A program made the position numbers and the translations under genes. Below, in pieces: positions 9,269-17,672 of a stretch of 64,000 bases of DNA. Source of the stretch: Sporosarcina cyprini (GTDB lineage: Bacteria; Bacillota; Bacilli; Bacillales_A; Planococcaceae); contig NZ_JAKMHX010000023.1 of NCBI RefSeq assembly GCF_022048975.1, positions 62,001 through 126,000 of the forward strand, read 5' to 3'. Every line of letters starts with the position of its first letter. The stretch's first letter is position 1. The notes under the pieces are model-generated. The model saw only the letters and a program-made list of their open reading frames with translations, had not been told where the DNA came from and ran no database searches.

Positions 9269-9301
9269 AGGTTACACCTCCGTTACGTCAATTTGTTCGT
9301 T

Positions 9302-10267
9302 TTATTGCACAATGCCACGGTGGGAGTGCCGGCTCATTTCCCGCTGCTCTGCCCTTTGAATAGCTTGCAGAAAATGGTCGACGATGCGATTCTTCTCAGC
9401 CACAACTTCACTTAGCCCTAAACGGTGCCATTCGGCATCCAACCGCTCCTCCGCATGTTGATCCTGCGCTCCGATGGCAAATGCATAAGCCCGGAACCGG
9501 TCTTGCTCGGAGAATTGATTCCATAACGTTTCATTGAAATTTCCAAAGGTATCAAATGAATTTCGGAATGCATGCCACGCTTCAACTTGCTGGTGGCCAA
9601 AGGAGCTTCGGGTTTTATATAAAATAGCGACTACCATGGAGATGGAAGAAATCGTCCATGCGGCGGCTGAATGTCCAACCCACCCGCCCATACCACAAGC
9701 TGTCGCCATAGTTCCTGAAATTAATGAAATGGCAATTAGCCATGAACGCAACATGGGAATGGTATCGAACACACGAGAGAGGTGGACTTCTCGTTTCACT
9801 TCCTTGCGCCAGGCATTGTGGGCTTCCAGAAAAAGAAGATCGTTTGTTTGATATTCAATAAAATATGTAAGATCGTTCAATTGAAAGACCGGTGCCCCAT
9901 AATTCACTCGTTCGAACAGCAGCGAGAGTAGCAGTTCCTCATGAGGATGATCAACATCCCGGCTAATAAGTTCATATTGCCCTTCCGAAATCTCGCGAAT
10001 TATCCCTTTTCGAATCAATTCCATAAAGGCAGCGGCTGTTATATATGGCGAGAAGATGCCGTTTTTGACATAAGCGAGAGTCGCAGGCACACTCATGCTT
10101 TCTTCAGGAATAAAAAATTGGTCCGGCAATCTGTCCAATGCTTCTTTTTTCTCAAGTTTCTTGCGAAAGAACGCTGTTAGGAGAAGGACGCCTAGAAGAC
10201 CGGCAAGCAATAGGATGGCAACCGTTGCTGTTGATTCAGATGGTAAAAATGACTGCATCACGTTCAC
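9302..10267 (-). CDS. DUF2207-like membrane protein lacking the usual N-terminal domain
   Basis: A 321-residue protein. There is one N-terminal membrane helix (about 15-34). A segment then reads VPATLAYVKNG, AAAFMELIRKGIIREI, which resembles the winged-helix-like part of DUF2207 proteins. Two further helices lie near 175-215, and a tryptophan-rich WHAFRNSFDTFGNF, WNQFSEQDRFRAYAFAIG section matches the conserved C-terminal half of that family. Typical DUF2207 proteins carry a long extracytoplasmic N-terminal domain that is absent here. GTG 10267 lies about 7 nt after GGAG. Function is unknown; it pairs with the membrane protein at 8477. The family call rests on motif resemblance only. Confidence 0.6.
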   Translation of the reverse strand: MNVMQSFLPSESTATVAILLLAGLLGVLLLTAFFRKKLEKKEALDRLPDQFFIPEESMSVPATLAYVKNGIFSPYITAAAFMELIRKGIIREISEGQYELISRDVDHPHEELLLSLLFERVNYGAPVFQLNDLTYFIEYQTNDLLFLEAHNAWRKEVKREVHLSRVFDTIPMLRSWLIAISLISGTMATACGMGGWVGHSAAAWTISSISMVVAILYKTRSSFGHQQVEAWHAFRNSFDTFGNFNETLWNQFSEQDRFRAYAFAIGAQDQHAEERLDAEWHRLGLSEVVAEKNRIVDHFLQAIQRAEQREMSRHSHRGIVQ

Positions 10268-10328
10268 CCCTTTTCTCCTTTACGAAGCAGGCATTAAATG
10301 GTTTCATTCATTTTTCAGGTTTTACTCC

Positions 10329-10364
10329 AAAAAAAACCCCTGCCGTTAAAAATGGCAGAGGTTT
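10329..10364 (-). terminator. Terminator of the YusW-like lipoprotein gene
   Basis: CCTGCC (10339-10344) pairs with GGCAG within an AAACCcCTGCC/GGCAGaGGTTT hairpin. On the minus strand it is followed by eight T residues. It starts 5 bp beyond the stop codon. Confidence 0.85.
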
Positions 10365-10368
10365 CGTA

Positions 10369-10947
10369 TCATTTACGATCTTCAAATTCGATCTTTGTGT
10401 TGTCGCGGAATTTGATTTCCAAGTCGAATTTTTTGTAGTCATTTGGCAGGTCAAATTCTTTGAGCACTTGCTTGATGGCTTCTTCTTTTTTCGTATCTTT
10501 GGTGATCTTTAGCTTTTCGATTTTAGGGTAGATTTGATCAAACGCTTCCTGGCCTTTGAAAATTTGATTGTTTCGCTCGTCCTTCCACTTTGCATCGAGC
10601 ATTCCGCTTTCTTCTTCAACTTCAATTTCAACCTCTTTAGATGATTCTTTTGTTTGACCATAATCAACGCTCAAATCAAATTCCATATAATCGAGCTTGC
10701 CCCACTTATCATTCATGACGGAATGATCTACTTGAGGTGCATTGGCTGTTCCGTTAGTAGCAGGGGCATTTGTGTGAGTTTCCGCATTATCCGTTACTTT
10801 GTCCGTCGTTGTCGTATTATTCATATCTGAATTATTCGGTTCTGTGGTGCCCGAAGTGCCTGTTGTTTTATCATTCGTTGTTCCGCATGCTCCAAGAACT
10901 AAAGCTGCTGCCAATAAGATCCCTGAAATTGATGTTGCCTTCTTCAT
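10369..10947 (-). CDS. YusW-like lipoprotein
   Basis: A 193-residue lipoprotein with a signal peptide and lipobox LGAC, lipidated Cys at residue 21. A low-complexity Thr/Asn-rich linker (about residues 22-65) is followed by a globular domain from about 75. That domain has the pattern MEFDLSVDYGQ, an acidic VEIEVEEESG stretch, YPKIEKLKITKD and LKEFDL, which resembles the YusW-like family of Bacillus lipoproteins of unknown function. ATG 10947 (or the adjacent GTG 10950) is chosen because GGAGG lies 8-11 nt upstream and it gives a perfect signal peptide. It is a single-gene unit with its own terminator. Confidence 0.75.
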   Translation of the reverse strand: MKKATSISGILLAAALVLGACGTTNDKTTGTSGTTEPNNSDMNNTTTTDKVTDNAETHTNAPATNGTANAPQVDHSVMNDKWGKLDYMEFDLSVDYGQTKESSKEVEIEVEEESGMLDAKWKDERNNQIFKGQEAFDQIYPKIEKLKITKDTKKEEAIKQVLKEFDLPNDYKKFDLEIKFRDNTKIEFEDRK

Positions 10948-11335
10948 CACTTTGCATTCCTCCAATATTTTTCGTGGTGTACTTCTAATGTTCCCCGATC
11001 GTGCATTTTCATACGCCATCCATAGGGGACATTTTTTACAAGCACTGGATCAAAGTAATAAGGAATTTTGAACTGACCATTCTACAGGTACTGATGGATT
11101 AGATAGGGTGTGTTTTGGCTCTTGCCAGTCTTCAAAAGTTAATGAATCGAAAACATTGCTACTCCGCTAGTCCTCAAATCCCTCTTAGGTTTCAGTAAAA
11201 ATATCTATTTGATAAGTCCTATTCTGGAAATTAGCCACATAGAGTATATAAAAAATCTCCTCTCTTCATGTTGATGGATGGGAAAGTGCCAAATTGGGGT
11301 TTTGATTAGAAATTTGAATCATAGAAGGTGACAGG
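10948..11335. other. Intergenic region between the lipoprotein gene and the pel operon
   Basis: About 390 bp between divergent genes, so it must hold both promoters. I see no cyclic-di-GMP riboswitch, no convincing sigma-A promoter pair and no clear operator. A TATATAAA stretch near 11248 could be part of a -10 region for the pel operon. AAGGTGACAGG precedes the first pel start codon. Confidence 0.5.
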
Positions 11336-13519
11336 ATGAAAGTGCTGATTACGGGTGGGTACGGGTTTATCGGCTCTCATGTGGCGGATCGATTTTGGAA
11401 AGAGGGCTATGAGGTAGTTATCATTGATAACTTATCGACAGGGCAACGTGATCGCGTGCAGTTTCGCCACAAAGGTTATATGTTATCTGTTGAGGATGCG
11501 GCTTGTGAAAATGTCTTTCGTGCTTTTCATTTTGACGTCGTTGTCCATTTGGCTGCTCAAACGAGTGTGGGGGCTTCCGTAGAGAATCCCGTTGCGGATG
11601 CGGAGTCGAATGTTCTCGGTCTTGTCAATATGCTGACGCTTGCGACGAAGTATGGCGTATCGAAGTTTTTATTTGCTTCTTCTGCGGCGGTTTATGGAGA
11701 GCCTGTTCGTTTGCCTCTTGCCGAAATGGATTCCCTCAATCCGGTGTCGCCATACGGAATGAGTAAGTGGCTTGGTGAAACATACTGTATGAAATGGAAT
11801 GAGCTGTATGGTTTGGATACGGTCAGCTTTCGGTTATCGAATGTGTATGGACCCAGACAGGGAAATGGCGGGGAAGCCGGAGTCGTATCCCATTTCATAA
11901 CGAATTTATTGATGGGACGCACGATTGAAATTGACGGTGATGGTGAGCAGACGAGAGATTTTATTTATGTGACCGATGTGGCTGATGCGTTTCTGCGTGC
12001 GGCTCATTCGCAATTAAAAGGCGTATATAATTTATCTACGAATACGGAAACGACCATCCAATCCCTGGCATCCAAGCTTGTTTTTATTCACGGTTCAGGA
12101 GAAATAGTTTATCGTTCAGCAAAAAATGGTGATATTAAGAAGTCCAGATTGAACAATGAAAAGGTAAGAGATGACCTTGATTGGGCTCCTCTATACAGTC
12201 TGGATGAAGGAATTGAGAAGACATATGCTGCCTTTTCATCAGCCGAAGAGAAGGGCAAGAAGAAAAGTAAGTCCTCCGAAGATTCTTCTAGGTTCTCCAT
12301 ATTTCTCAGATCTATCAAGCCGTATGTGGAGAATCTCCTCGTATTCCTGTTTGTCACATGGCTTTATTTGAACGGAACAGTCAGTCTGCAACAATCGACG
12401 GATGTTCTCATCGTCTTTTATATTGGCCTATTGGGTATTCTTTATGGCAAACGTCAAGCTGTGCTGGCTTCAGGCTTATCCATTCTCCTTATCCTCTACG
12501 GACGACTCGCGCAAGGAAGGGAATTCGTCTCCCTCTTATACGACACTGCTTTTCTATTCCAAGTAATCCTGTACTTATTTATAGGCCTCGTTGTCGGTTA
12601 TGCAACCCAGCGGAAAAATAATATGATTGCTATGCAAAAAGAGCGTTTGGGCGAATTGGAATCACAATATCGCCAGTTAGATGAGGTCCATCTTGACGTG
12701 CTTGAAGTGAAAAAGGCGCTGCAACTACAACTATCGACGCGAGAGGATAGTTTTGGGAAGGTGCATGCTCTGCTGAGGGAAATGGATGATTTGGAGCCAG
12801 AGATGGTTTATGTACGCTCTGTCCACGCGTTACAAGATTTCATGTCGGCGGATCATGTTTCATTCTTCCTTCTTAGTGAAGATCGCCAATTTGCCCGCAT
12901 TGTGGCAAGAGCAGGAAAACCGGAGGGTCGCCAGACAAGTTCCTGGAAGGTGAGTGAGCATCCTTTTCTGCAGTCTTTACTGGACGACAAGAACTCTGGC
13001 CAGTTTGTTAATAAAAAGCTAGATCCTTCAGCTCCAATGATGGCAACCGTCCTGCGTCACAATGGTGCTGTTTACGGAGTGATTGCTGTTGACGGCATCT
13101 CCTTTCATCATCTCTCCCTCTATCATGAAAATGTGTTCCGTATCGTAACAGATGTCGCAAAAAATTCTCTGATTCGTGCTTTTAGTTTTATGGATGCAAC
13201 TGAGAAGGAACGGTATCATCCCGGCACCCGGCTGTTAAAAAAACAGGCCTTTGATGTGGTGCTGCAATCAAAACGGCTTGCGCAAGAACGAAATGGGCTG
13301 CCATTCTCATTGCTTGAAAGTACTCTGGATCAGGAACGTGTGGCTGCGCAGACAGACAAGATGAGAAATTTGTTACGCCAGACTGATTATATCGGTGAAC
13401 AGAAGGAGGGCAAGGTGTCACTTCTTTTGACAAATTGCTCTGATGATGATGTTACGTATGTGCGTTCAAGACTTTTAAGGGAAGGGATTGAGACGACCAT
13501 CTTAGGAGGAGGGATGTAA
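11336..13519 (+). CDS. pelD: Epimerase-PelD fusion: nucleotide-sugar epimerase plus cyclic-di-GMP receptor
   Basis: A 727-residue fusion. Residues 1-310 form an extended SDR epimerase of the GalE/UDP-GlcNAc 4-epimerase type: GGYGFIGS at 7-14, acidic D31 after the second strand, and catalytic Y140/K144 in YGMSK. Residues 330-430 hold about four membrane helices, followed by a coiled coil (430-480), a GAF-like domain (490-620) and a degenerate GGDEF domain (630-725). The cyclase signature is replaced by KEGKV, but the inhibitory-site motif RQTD (681-684) is kept at the expected place before it. That is the arrangement of PelD, the cyclic-di-GMP receptor that activates Pel polymer synthesis. The epimerase would supply UDP-GalNAc-type precursor. 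It is the first gene of the pel operon; pelE follows after 1 bp. Confidence 0.85.
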   Translation: MKVLITGGYGFIGSHVADRFWKEGYEVVIIDNLSTGQRDRVQFRHKGYMLSVEDAACENVFRAFHFDVVVHLAAQTSVGASVENPVADAESNVLGLVNMLTLATKYGVSKFLFASSAAVYGEPVRLPLAEMDSLNPVSPYGMSKWLGETYCMKWNELYGLDTVSFRLSNVYGPRQGNGGEAGVVSHFITNLLMGRTIEIDGDGEQTRDFIYVTDVADAFLRAAHSQLKGVYNLSTNTETTIQSLASKLVFIHGSGEIVYRSAKNGDIKKSRLNNEKVRDDLDWAPLYSLDEGIEKTYAAFSSAEEKGKKKSKSSEDSSRFSIFLRSIKPYVENLLVFLFVTWLYLNGTVSLQQSTDVLIVFYIGLLGILYGKRQAVLASGLSILLILYGRLAQGREFVSLLYDTAFLFQVILYLFIGLVVGYATQRKNNMIAMQKERLGELESQYRQLDEVHLDVLEVKKALQLQLSTREDSFGKVHALLREMDDLEPEMVYVRSVHALQDFMSADHVSFFLLSEDRQFARIVARAGKPEGRQTSSWKVSEHPFLQSLLDDKNSGQFVNKKLDPSAPMMATVLRHNGAVYGVIAVDGISFHHLSLYHENVFRIVTDVAKNSLIRAFSFMDATEKERYHPGTRLLKKQAFDVVLQSKRLAQERNGLPFSLLESTLDQERVAAQTDKMRNLLRQTDYIGEQKEGKVSLLLTNCSDDDVTYVRSRLLREGIETTILGGGM

Positions 13520-13520
13520 C

Positions 13521-14423
13521 GTGTTATACGTGTATATCCTCTACGTCGTCCTATCTGGCATTCTCCTCGCAATCTTCCATCGTTCGTCTTGGAAAGAATG
13601 GTTGGTGGCGATGGTTCTTGTGGCGTTCCTGCCTATTATCGGCTGGACTTTTGCAGCTGTTTGGCCCAAACAGACAATAAGAAATGAAGGGGAATTGTTT
13701 GAAAGCTATATGAACGGACTGGATCAAGATATCCTTATACACCGGGATGCAATCCATACGAAAGTAGATATACAAAAAGAACTCGATGTGATTCCTATTG
13801 AGGAAGCATTGCTTGTAAATGATCATGTGACAAGAAGAAGGGTCATGATCGACGTACTGAAGGAAGACGCTGGCCAATATATGAAAGTGCTTCGTACTGC
13901 AGTGCAAAATGAAGATACCGAAACGAGCCATTATGCCGTGAGCGCCATTATGGAGGTAAAGCGGAAGCTTGCCTTGGCGTTGCAAAGATGCTCTTCAGAT
14001 TATGAGCGCAATCCAGACAGTCTTCAGGTCGCGCAGCGATATCGTGATGTACTCAAACAATACATGGATAGTGGGTATTTGGATGATCGTACTCTCAGAA
14101 GTTATGAAGAAGTCTACCTTGGCTTGCTGGATCAAATCATCATGACCGGTACAGTCGGCATAAACCGGGATTTCGAAGAGAAGATGATGTGCGAGATGAA
14201 GCGCGCCAGTTATCAGGAAGCCGAACAAACGGGAATCTCTTATTTGACAAAGTTCCCTGACAGGGAAGAGCCGTATTTGCGCCTTATTGAATTGTACTAT
14301 ACAACGAAGGCGCCCAATTCCATGCACCGGATGATCCAAGCATTAAAAGAATCTGATACTGTTTTGACAAATCATGGACTGACGCTCGTCAGGTATTGGT
14401 CAGAAGGGATTTCCACTCCATGA
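13521..14423 (+). CDS. pelE: PelE-like membrane-anchored helical-repeat protein
   Basis: A 300-residue protein with two N-terminal membrane helices (about 3-20 and 25-48). A long cytoplasmic helical region follows, including TPR-like pairs in the second half (for example ADRE/LRLIELYY near residues 250-270). Its size, topology and position right after PelD and before PelA fit PelE, an inner-membrane TPR protein of the Pel synthase complex. GTG 13521 has GGAGGG 7 nt upstream, within the end of pelD. Its last codons overlap the pelA start (ATGA). Sequence conservation of PelE is low, so the call depends on context. Confidence 0.7.
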   Translation: MLYVYILYVVLSGILLAIFHRSSWKEWLVAMVLVAFLPIIGWTFAAVWPKQTIRNEGELFESYMNGLDQDILIHRDAIHTKVDIQKELDVIPIEEALLVNDHVTRRRVMIDVLKEDAGQYMKVLRTAVQNEDTETSHYAVSAIMEVKRKLALALQRCSSDYERNPDSLQVAQRYRDVLKQYMDSGYLDDRTLRSYEEVYLGLLDQIIMTGTVGINRDFEEKMMCEMKRASYQEAEQTGISYLTKFPDREEPYLRLIELYYTTKAPNSMHRMIQALKESDTVLTNHGLTLVRYWSEGISTP

Positions 14424-16249
14424 ATATTAACTTCTCCAAAAGTGTGTACTTCCTTCTTATCGCCGTTCTAGTGGCGGGATTCTCCTTTTTAGTTACCCGG
14501 TCTCAATATGTCCTTACATTTCAACAAAATGGAGAACTGCTTCATATACGGGATGAAATAAAGTCTCAAGTCGTCCAAGAAGAAGAGGAGGGAATCAATG
14601 AAAGGCGATATTGTGTCGCCTTCTCCTCTTCCAATGAATCGAGCAAACTGTTAATGAACAACGCAGTTAAAACGTTGGAACTTATGAAAAGGTCTCCAGT
14701 CCCCGTCGATCTCGACAGCACCTCTCTCTCCCTGGCAGCTTGCGATGTCGTCTTGAGTGCGGTCGACAGAGTGGAGGCACTTGGCAGCGGAGAAGCGCTC
14801 GAAGAATTTGTCCATGATGGTGGGTATTTATTGTTTTTGACATCGTTGCAGCCCGACCCGGAGTTTGTTGTGCTGCATCGGAAAATGGGGATCTCCTCAT
14901 TTGAATACCAAGTTAGTACGTATGGCATTCGTCTTAACTCAACTATTTTGATTGGCGAAAAAGGGCTGGAGATTGAAGATGAGTTTTTATACAATTCGTC
15001 TCTCCTTGTGTCACTTGACGGCCATGCAGAGCTTATGGCGACTAGTGCCGAGGAGATTCCTCTTATATGGAAGACGATTTATGGAAAGGGAGCCTTCGTC
15101 GTATGCAACGGCTCGTTTCTGGAAGAGAAATTGAATCGGGGGATGCTCGCTGGTGCAATCAGTTTGATGGAACCAGATTTCATTTACCCGATATTTAACG
15201 CTAAGGTTTTCTTCATCGATGACTTTCCGGCGCCCGTAGCGAAAGGGAGGCACCCTGTCATTTACGAGCAATATAAAAAGGAATTGCCGGTCTTTTACCG
15301 GGAGATCTGGTGGCCCAATATGCTGGGGGTAGCGAAACGCCATGATATTCGCTATACAGGTGTGTTAATCGAAACGTATGGGGACGATGTCACTCCGCCT
15401 TATCCAAATCCGATTGATGCAGTGAGGATGAACCTCATTTCGTATGGACGTGAAATTCTTAAGAGCGGAGGCGAATTAGGTATTCATGGCTATAACCACC
15501 AGCCGCTTACGATGGATCAGGCGGTAGCGGACCATTTTGATTATACCGCATGGAAGAATACAGGAGATATGGTGTCCTCCATCGAAGAAGCGCTTGACTA
15601 TGCGGAGGGGTCCTTCCCAAGCTATACACTCACCTCCTACGTCCCTCCTTCAAATGTATTATCGACAGAAGGCCGGGCTGCTTTATTAGAAGCATGGCCG
15701 GATTTGACCGTTATTTCTTCACTCTATTTAGAGGATAAAACCGGGATATCTTATGTTCAGGAATATGAAATCGCTCCAGACGGTGTCATTGAGATGCCAA
15801 GAGTTACTTCCGGCTACATGGAGAGGCAGTTTGATAGGTGGGCCGAAGCAAATGCGATGACGGCGGTTGGGGTGTTCTCCAACTTTGTCCATCCTGATGA
15901 TGCGATTAGCGAGGATCGCAGCTTTAATATGACGTGGGAAGAGATCTATCGCAGTTTTGAGAATAATATGGCCCGCGTCAAGCGGACATATCCGTGGGTC
16001 CGGCCGTTGACGGCAACAGAAGCTGCTTTGGATATGGCTCATGTATTGAACACCCAAGTCCAAATTGAGAAGACCGATAATAGCATTGAAGGGACGCTTT
16101 CAACAGGCGGGAAAGAAACGTTTTTCATATTACGGACAGAGCGGAAAATCGGTCGCCTGACAAACTGTAAGGTGAATCGGATCGATGAAGGTGTATTTTT
16201 AGTCACCGTGGATGACTCCCGATTCAAATTGGAATTAGGAGGTTACTAG
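14420..16249 (+). CDS. pelA: PelA-type polysaccharide deacetylase (DUF2194)
   Basis: A 609-residue membrane-anchored protein with one N-terminal helix (about 8-25) and an extracytoplasmic body. The second half is a DUF2194/polysaccharide deacetylase-like domain. FFIDDFPAP supplies the aspartates D267/D268, and GIHGYNHQ supplies metal-binding H356/H360. Gram-positive Pel loci encode this deacetylase form (PelA-DA) without the glycosyl hydrolase part of Pseudomonas PelA, and the size here agrees. It is expected to remove acetyl groups from N-acetylhexosamines in the exported polymer. ATG 14420 overlaps the pelE stop by 4 nt; a TTG 24 nt upstream is less likely. Confidence 0.85.
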   Translation: MNINFSKSVYFLLIAVLVAGFSFLVTRSQYVLTFQQNGELLHIRDEIKSQVVQEEEEGINERRYCVAFSSSNESSKLLMNNAVKTLELMKRSPVPVDLDSTSLSLAACDVVLSAVDRVEALGSGEALEEFVHDGGYLLFLTSLQPDPEFVVLHRKMGISSFEYQVSTYGIRLNSTILIGEKGLEIEDEFLYNSSLLVSLDGHAELMATSAEEIPLIWKTIYGKGAFVVCNGSFLEEKLNRGMLAGAISLMEPDFIYPIFNAKVFFIDDFPAPVAKGRHPVIYEQYKKELPVFYREIWWPNMLGVAKRHDIRYTGVLIETYGDDVTPPYPNPIDAVRMNLISYGREILKSGGELGIHGYNHQPLTMDQAVADHFDYTAWKNTGDMVSSIEEALDYAEGSFPSYTLTSYVPPSNVLSTEGRAALLEAWPDLTVISSLYLEDKTGISYVQEYEIAPDGVIEMPRVTSGYMERQFDRWAEANAMTAVGVFSNFVHPDDAISEDRSFNMTWEEIYRSFENNMARVKRTYPWVRPLTATEAALDMAHVLNTQVQIEKTDNSIEGTLSTGGKETFFILRTERKIGRLTNCKVNRIDEGVFLVTVDDSRFKLELGGY

Positions 16250-16250
16250 A

Positions 16251-17672
16251 ATGAAAATATGTTTAATTGCCGAAGGATCGTATCCATACGTGACAGGCGG
16301 TGTTTCCACTTGGATCAATACGCTGATGAGTGAAATGCCGGAGCACGAGTTTGGCATTTATGCAATCAGTGCGGATTCTAAACGAAAAGGACAGTTTTTG
16401 TATGATTTTCCTTCAAATTTTATGTCCGTTAAAGAAGTCTTCCTTGACTCGTATGGAAAAGAACGGAGCAGATGGGGAAGGCATTTCAAGTTGACATCAG
16501 ATGAGTCTCAGAACTTAGCTTCTTTAATCAGTGGGGATGGAGAGACAGATTGGGGCAAACTCTTCGATTTATTGCGCAGCAAGAAATTTAAGAACACTGT
16601 GGATTTCTTGTCGAGCCGTGATTATTTTGACATTGTCGAAAAGCTTGCAAAGGAGACGTATCCTGAAGTTCCGTTCACTGAACTTTATTGGACAGTCAAT
16701 TCGATGATCTTGCCTTTGCTTATTTTAGTTCGTGAAGAAATACCGGAAGCGGATTTGTACCATAGCGTTTCTACCGGGTATGCGGGGATTGTCGGCGTGC
16801 TAGCAAAGCATTTGTATGGCAAGCCGTTGATTTTGACAGAGCATGGCATTTATTCACGGGAAAGAGAAGAGGAAATCATTAAAGCGGATTGGGTAAAAGG
16901 GGAATTCAAGGATTTATGGATCCGTTATTTTTATACGTTATCCGGTGCCATTTATGAGGCGGCAGATGAAGTCATCACTTTATTCCATCGGAACAAGGAA
17001 ATTGAAGTGGAATTAGGATGTCCCGATGAGAAAGTGAGCATTATCCCGAACGGGGTGGAAATCGAACAGTATGCACACCTGTTGAAGCGGCACGAAGATG
17101 GATACCAGGATGGAATGGTGCGAATAGGAGCGATCGTCCGTGTTGTGGCAATAAAAGATATAAAGACAATGATCCAAGGCTTCGCATTAGTGGAGCGGGA
17201 AATTCCAAACGCCATCTTTTATATCATGGGACCGGTGGATGAAGATGAAACGTATTACGAAGAGTGCTGCCAGCTCATAGATTCCCTTCAGGTGAAGAAT
17301 ATCCATTTTACAGGTCTGGTCGATGTCCATGAGTACATCGGGAAAATGGATGTGATTGTACTTACGAGCATTAGTGAAGGGCAGCCACTCGCTATTTTAG
17401 AAGCAATGGCGAGCGGAAAACCTGTCGTTGCAACCAATGTAGGTGGATGTAAAGAGCTGCTGCTAGGCAAAGAGGATGGTTACGGACCAGCCGGCATCAT
17501 CTGCCCGGTTCTCCACTATGGAGAGATAGCGAGAGCGATTATCACGTTATGTAAAGACGAGAAGCTGCGTGAGGCGATGGGGCAAAACGGATATGAACGG
17601 GCACGTGAGCTGTATAAGAAAAGTGAGTTTATCGAGAAATATCGGACATTGTATCAAACTGTGGGCGGGTGA
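16251..17672 (+). CDS. pelF: PelF-type glycosyltransferase (GT4 family)
   Basis: A 473-residue cytoplasmic GT-B glycosyltransferase without membrane segments. The start MKICLIAEGSYPYVTGGVS carries the GGVSxW acceptor-side motif of PelF proteins. The EX7E nucleotide-sugar motif is E376/E384 in EGQPLAILE, followed by ASGKPVVATNVGG. In characterised Pel systems PelF polymerises the sugar chain from UDP-activated hexosamine and works with the PelD/E/G membrane complex. The ATG follows AGGAGG by 9 nt, one nucleotide after the pelA stop; the next gene overlaps by 4 nt (GTGA). Confidence 0.93.
   Translation: MKICLIAEGSYPYVTGGVSTWINTLMSEMPEHEFGIYAISADSKRKGQFLYDFPSNFMSVKEVFLDSYGKERSRWGRHFKLTSDESQNLASLISGDGETDWGKLFDLLRSKKFKNTVDFLSSRDYFDIVEKLAKETYPEVPFTELYWTVNSMILPLLILVREEIPEADLYHSVSTGYAGIVGVLAKHLYGKPLILTEHGIYSREREEEIIKADWVKGEFKDLWIRYFYTLSGAIYEAADEVITLFHRNKEIEVELGCPDEKVSIIPNGVEIEQYAHLLKRHEDGYQDGMVRIGAIVRVVAIKDIKTMIQGFALVEREIPNAIFYIMGPVDEDETYYEECCQLIDSLQVKNIHFTGLVDVHEYIGKMDVIVLTSISEGQPLAILEAMASGKPVVATNVGGCKELLLGKEDGYGPAGIICPVLHYGEIARAIITLCKDEKLREAMGQNGYERARELYKKSEFIEKYRTLYQTVGG

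Noticed and set aside
10948..11335. Cyclic-di-GMP riboswitch in front of the pel operon
   Set aside because: I looked for the conserved GEMM core (GCAAACC ... CGCAAAGCC) and found nothing like it.
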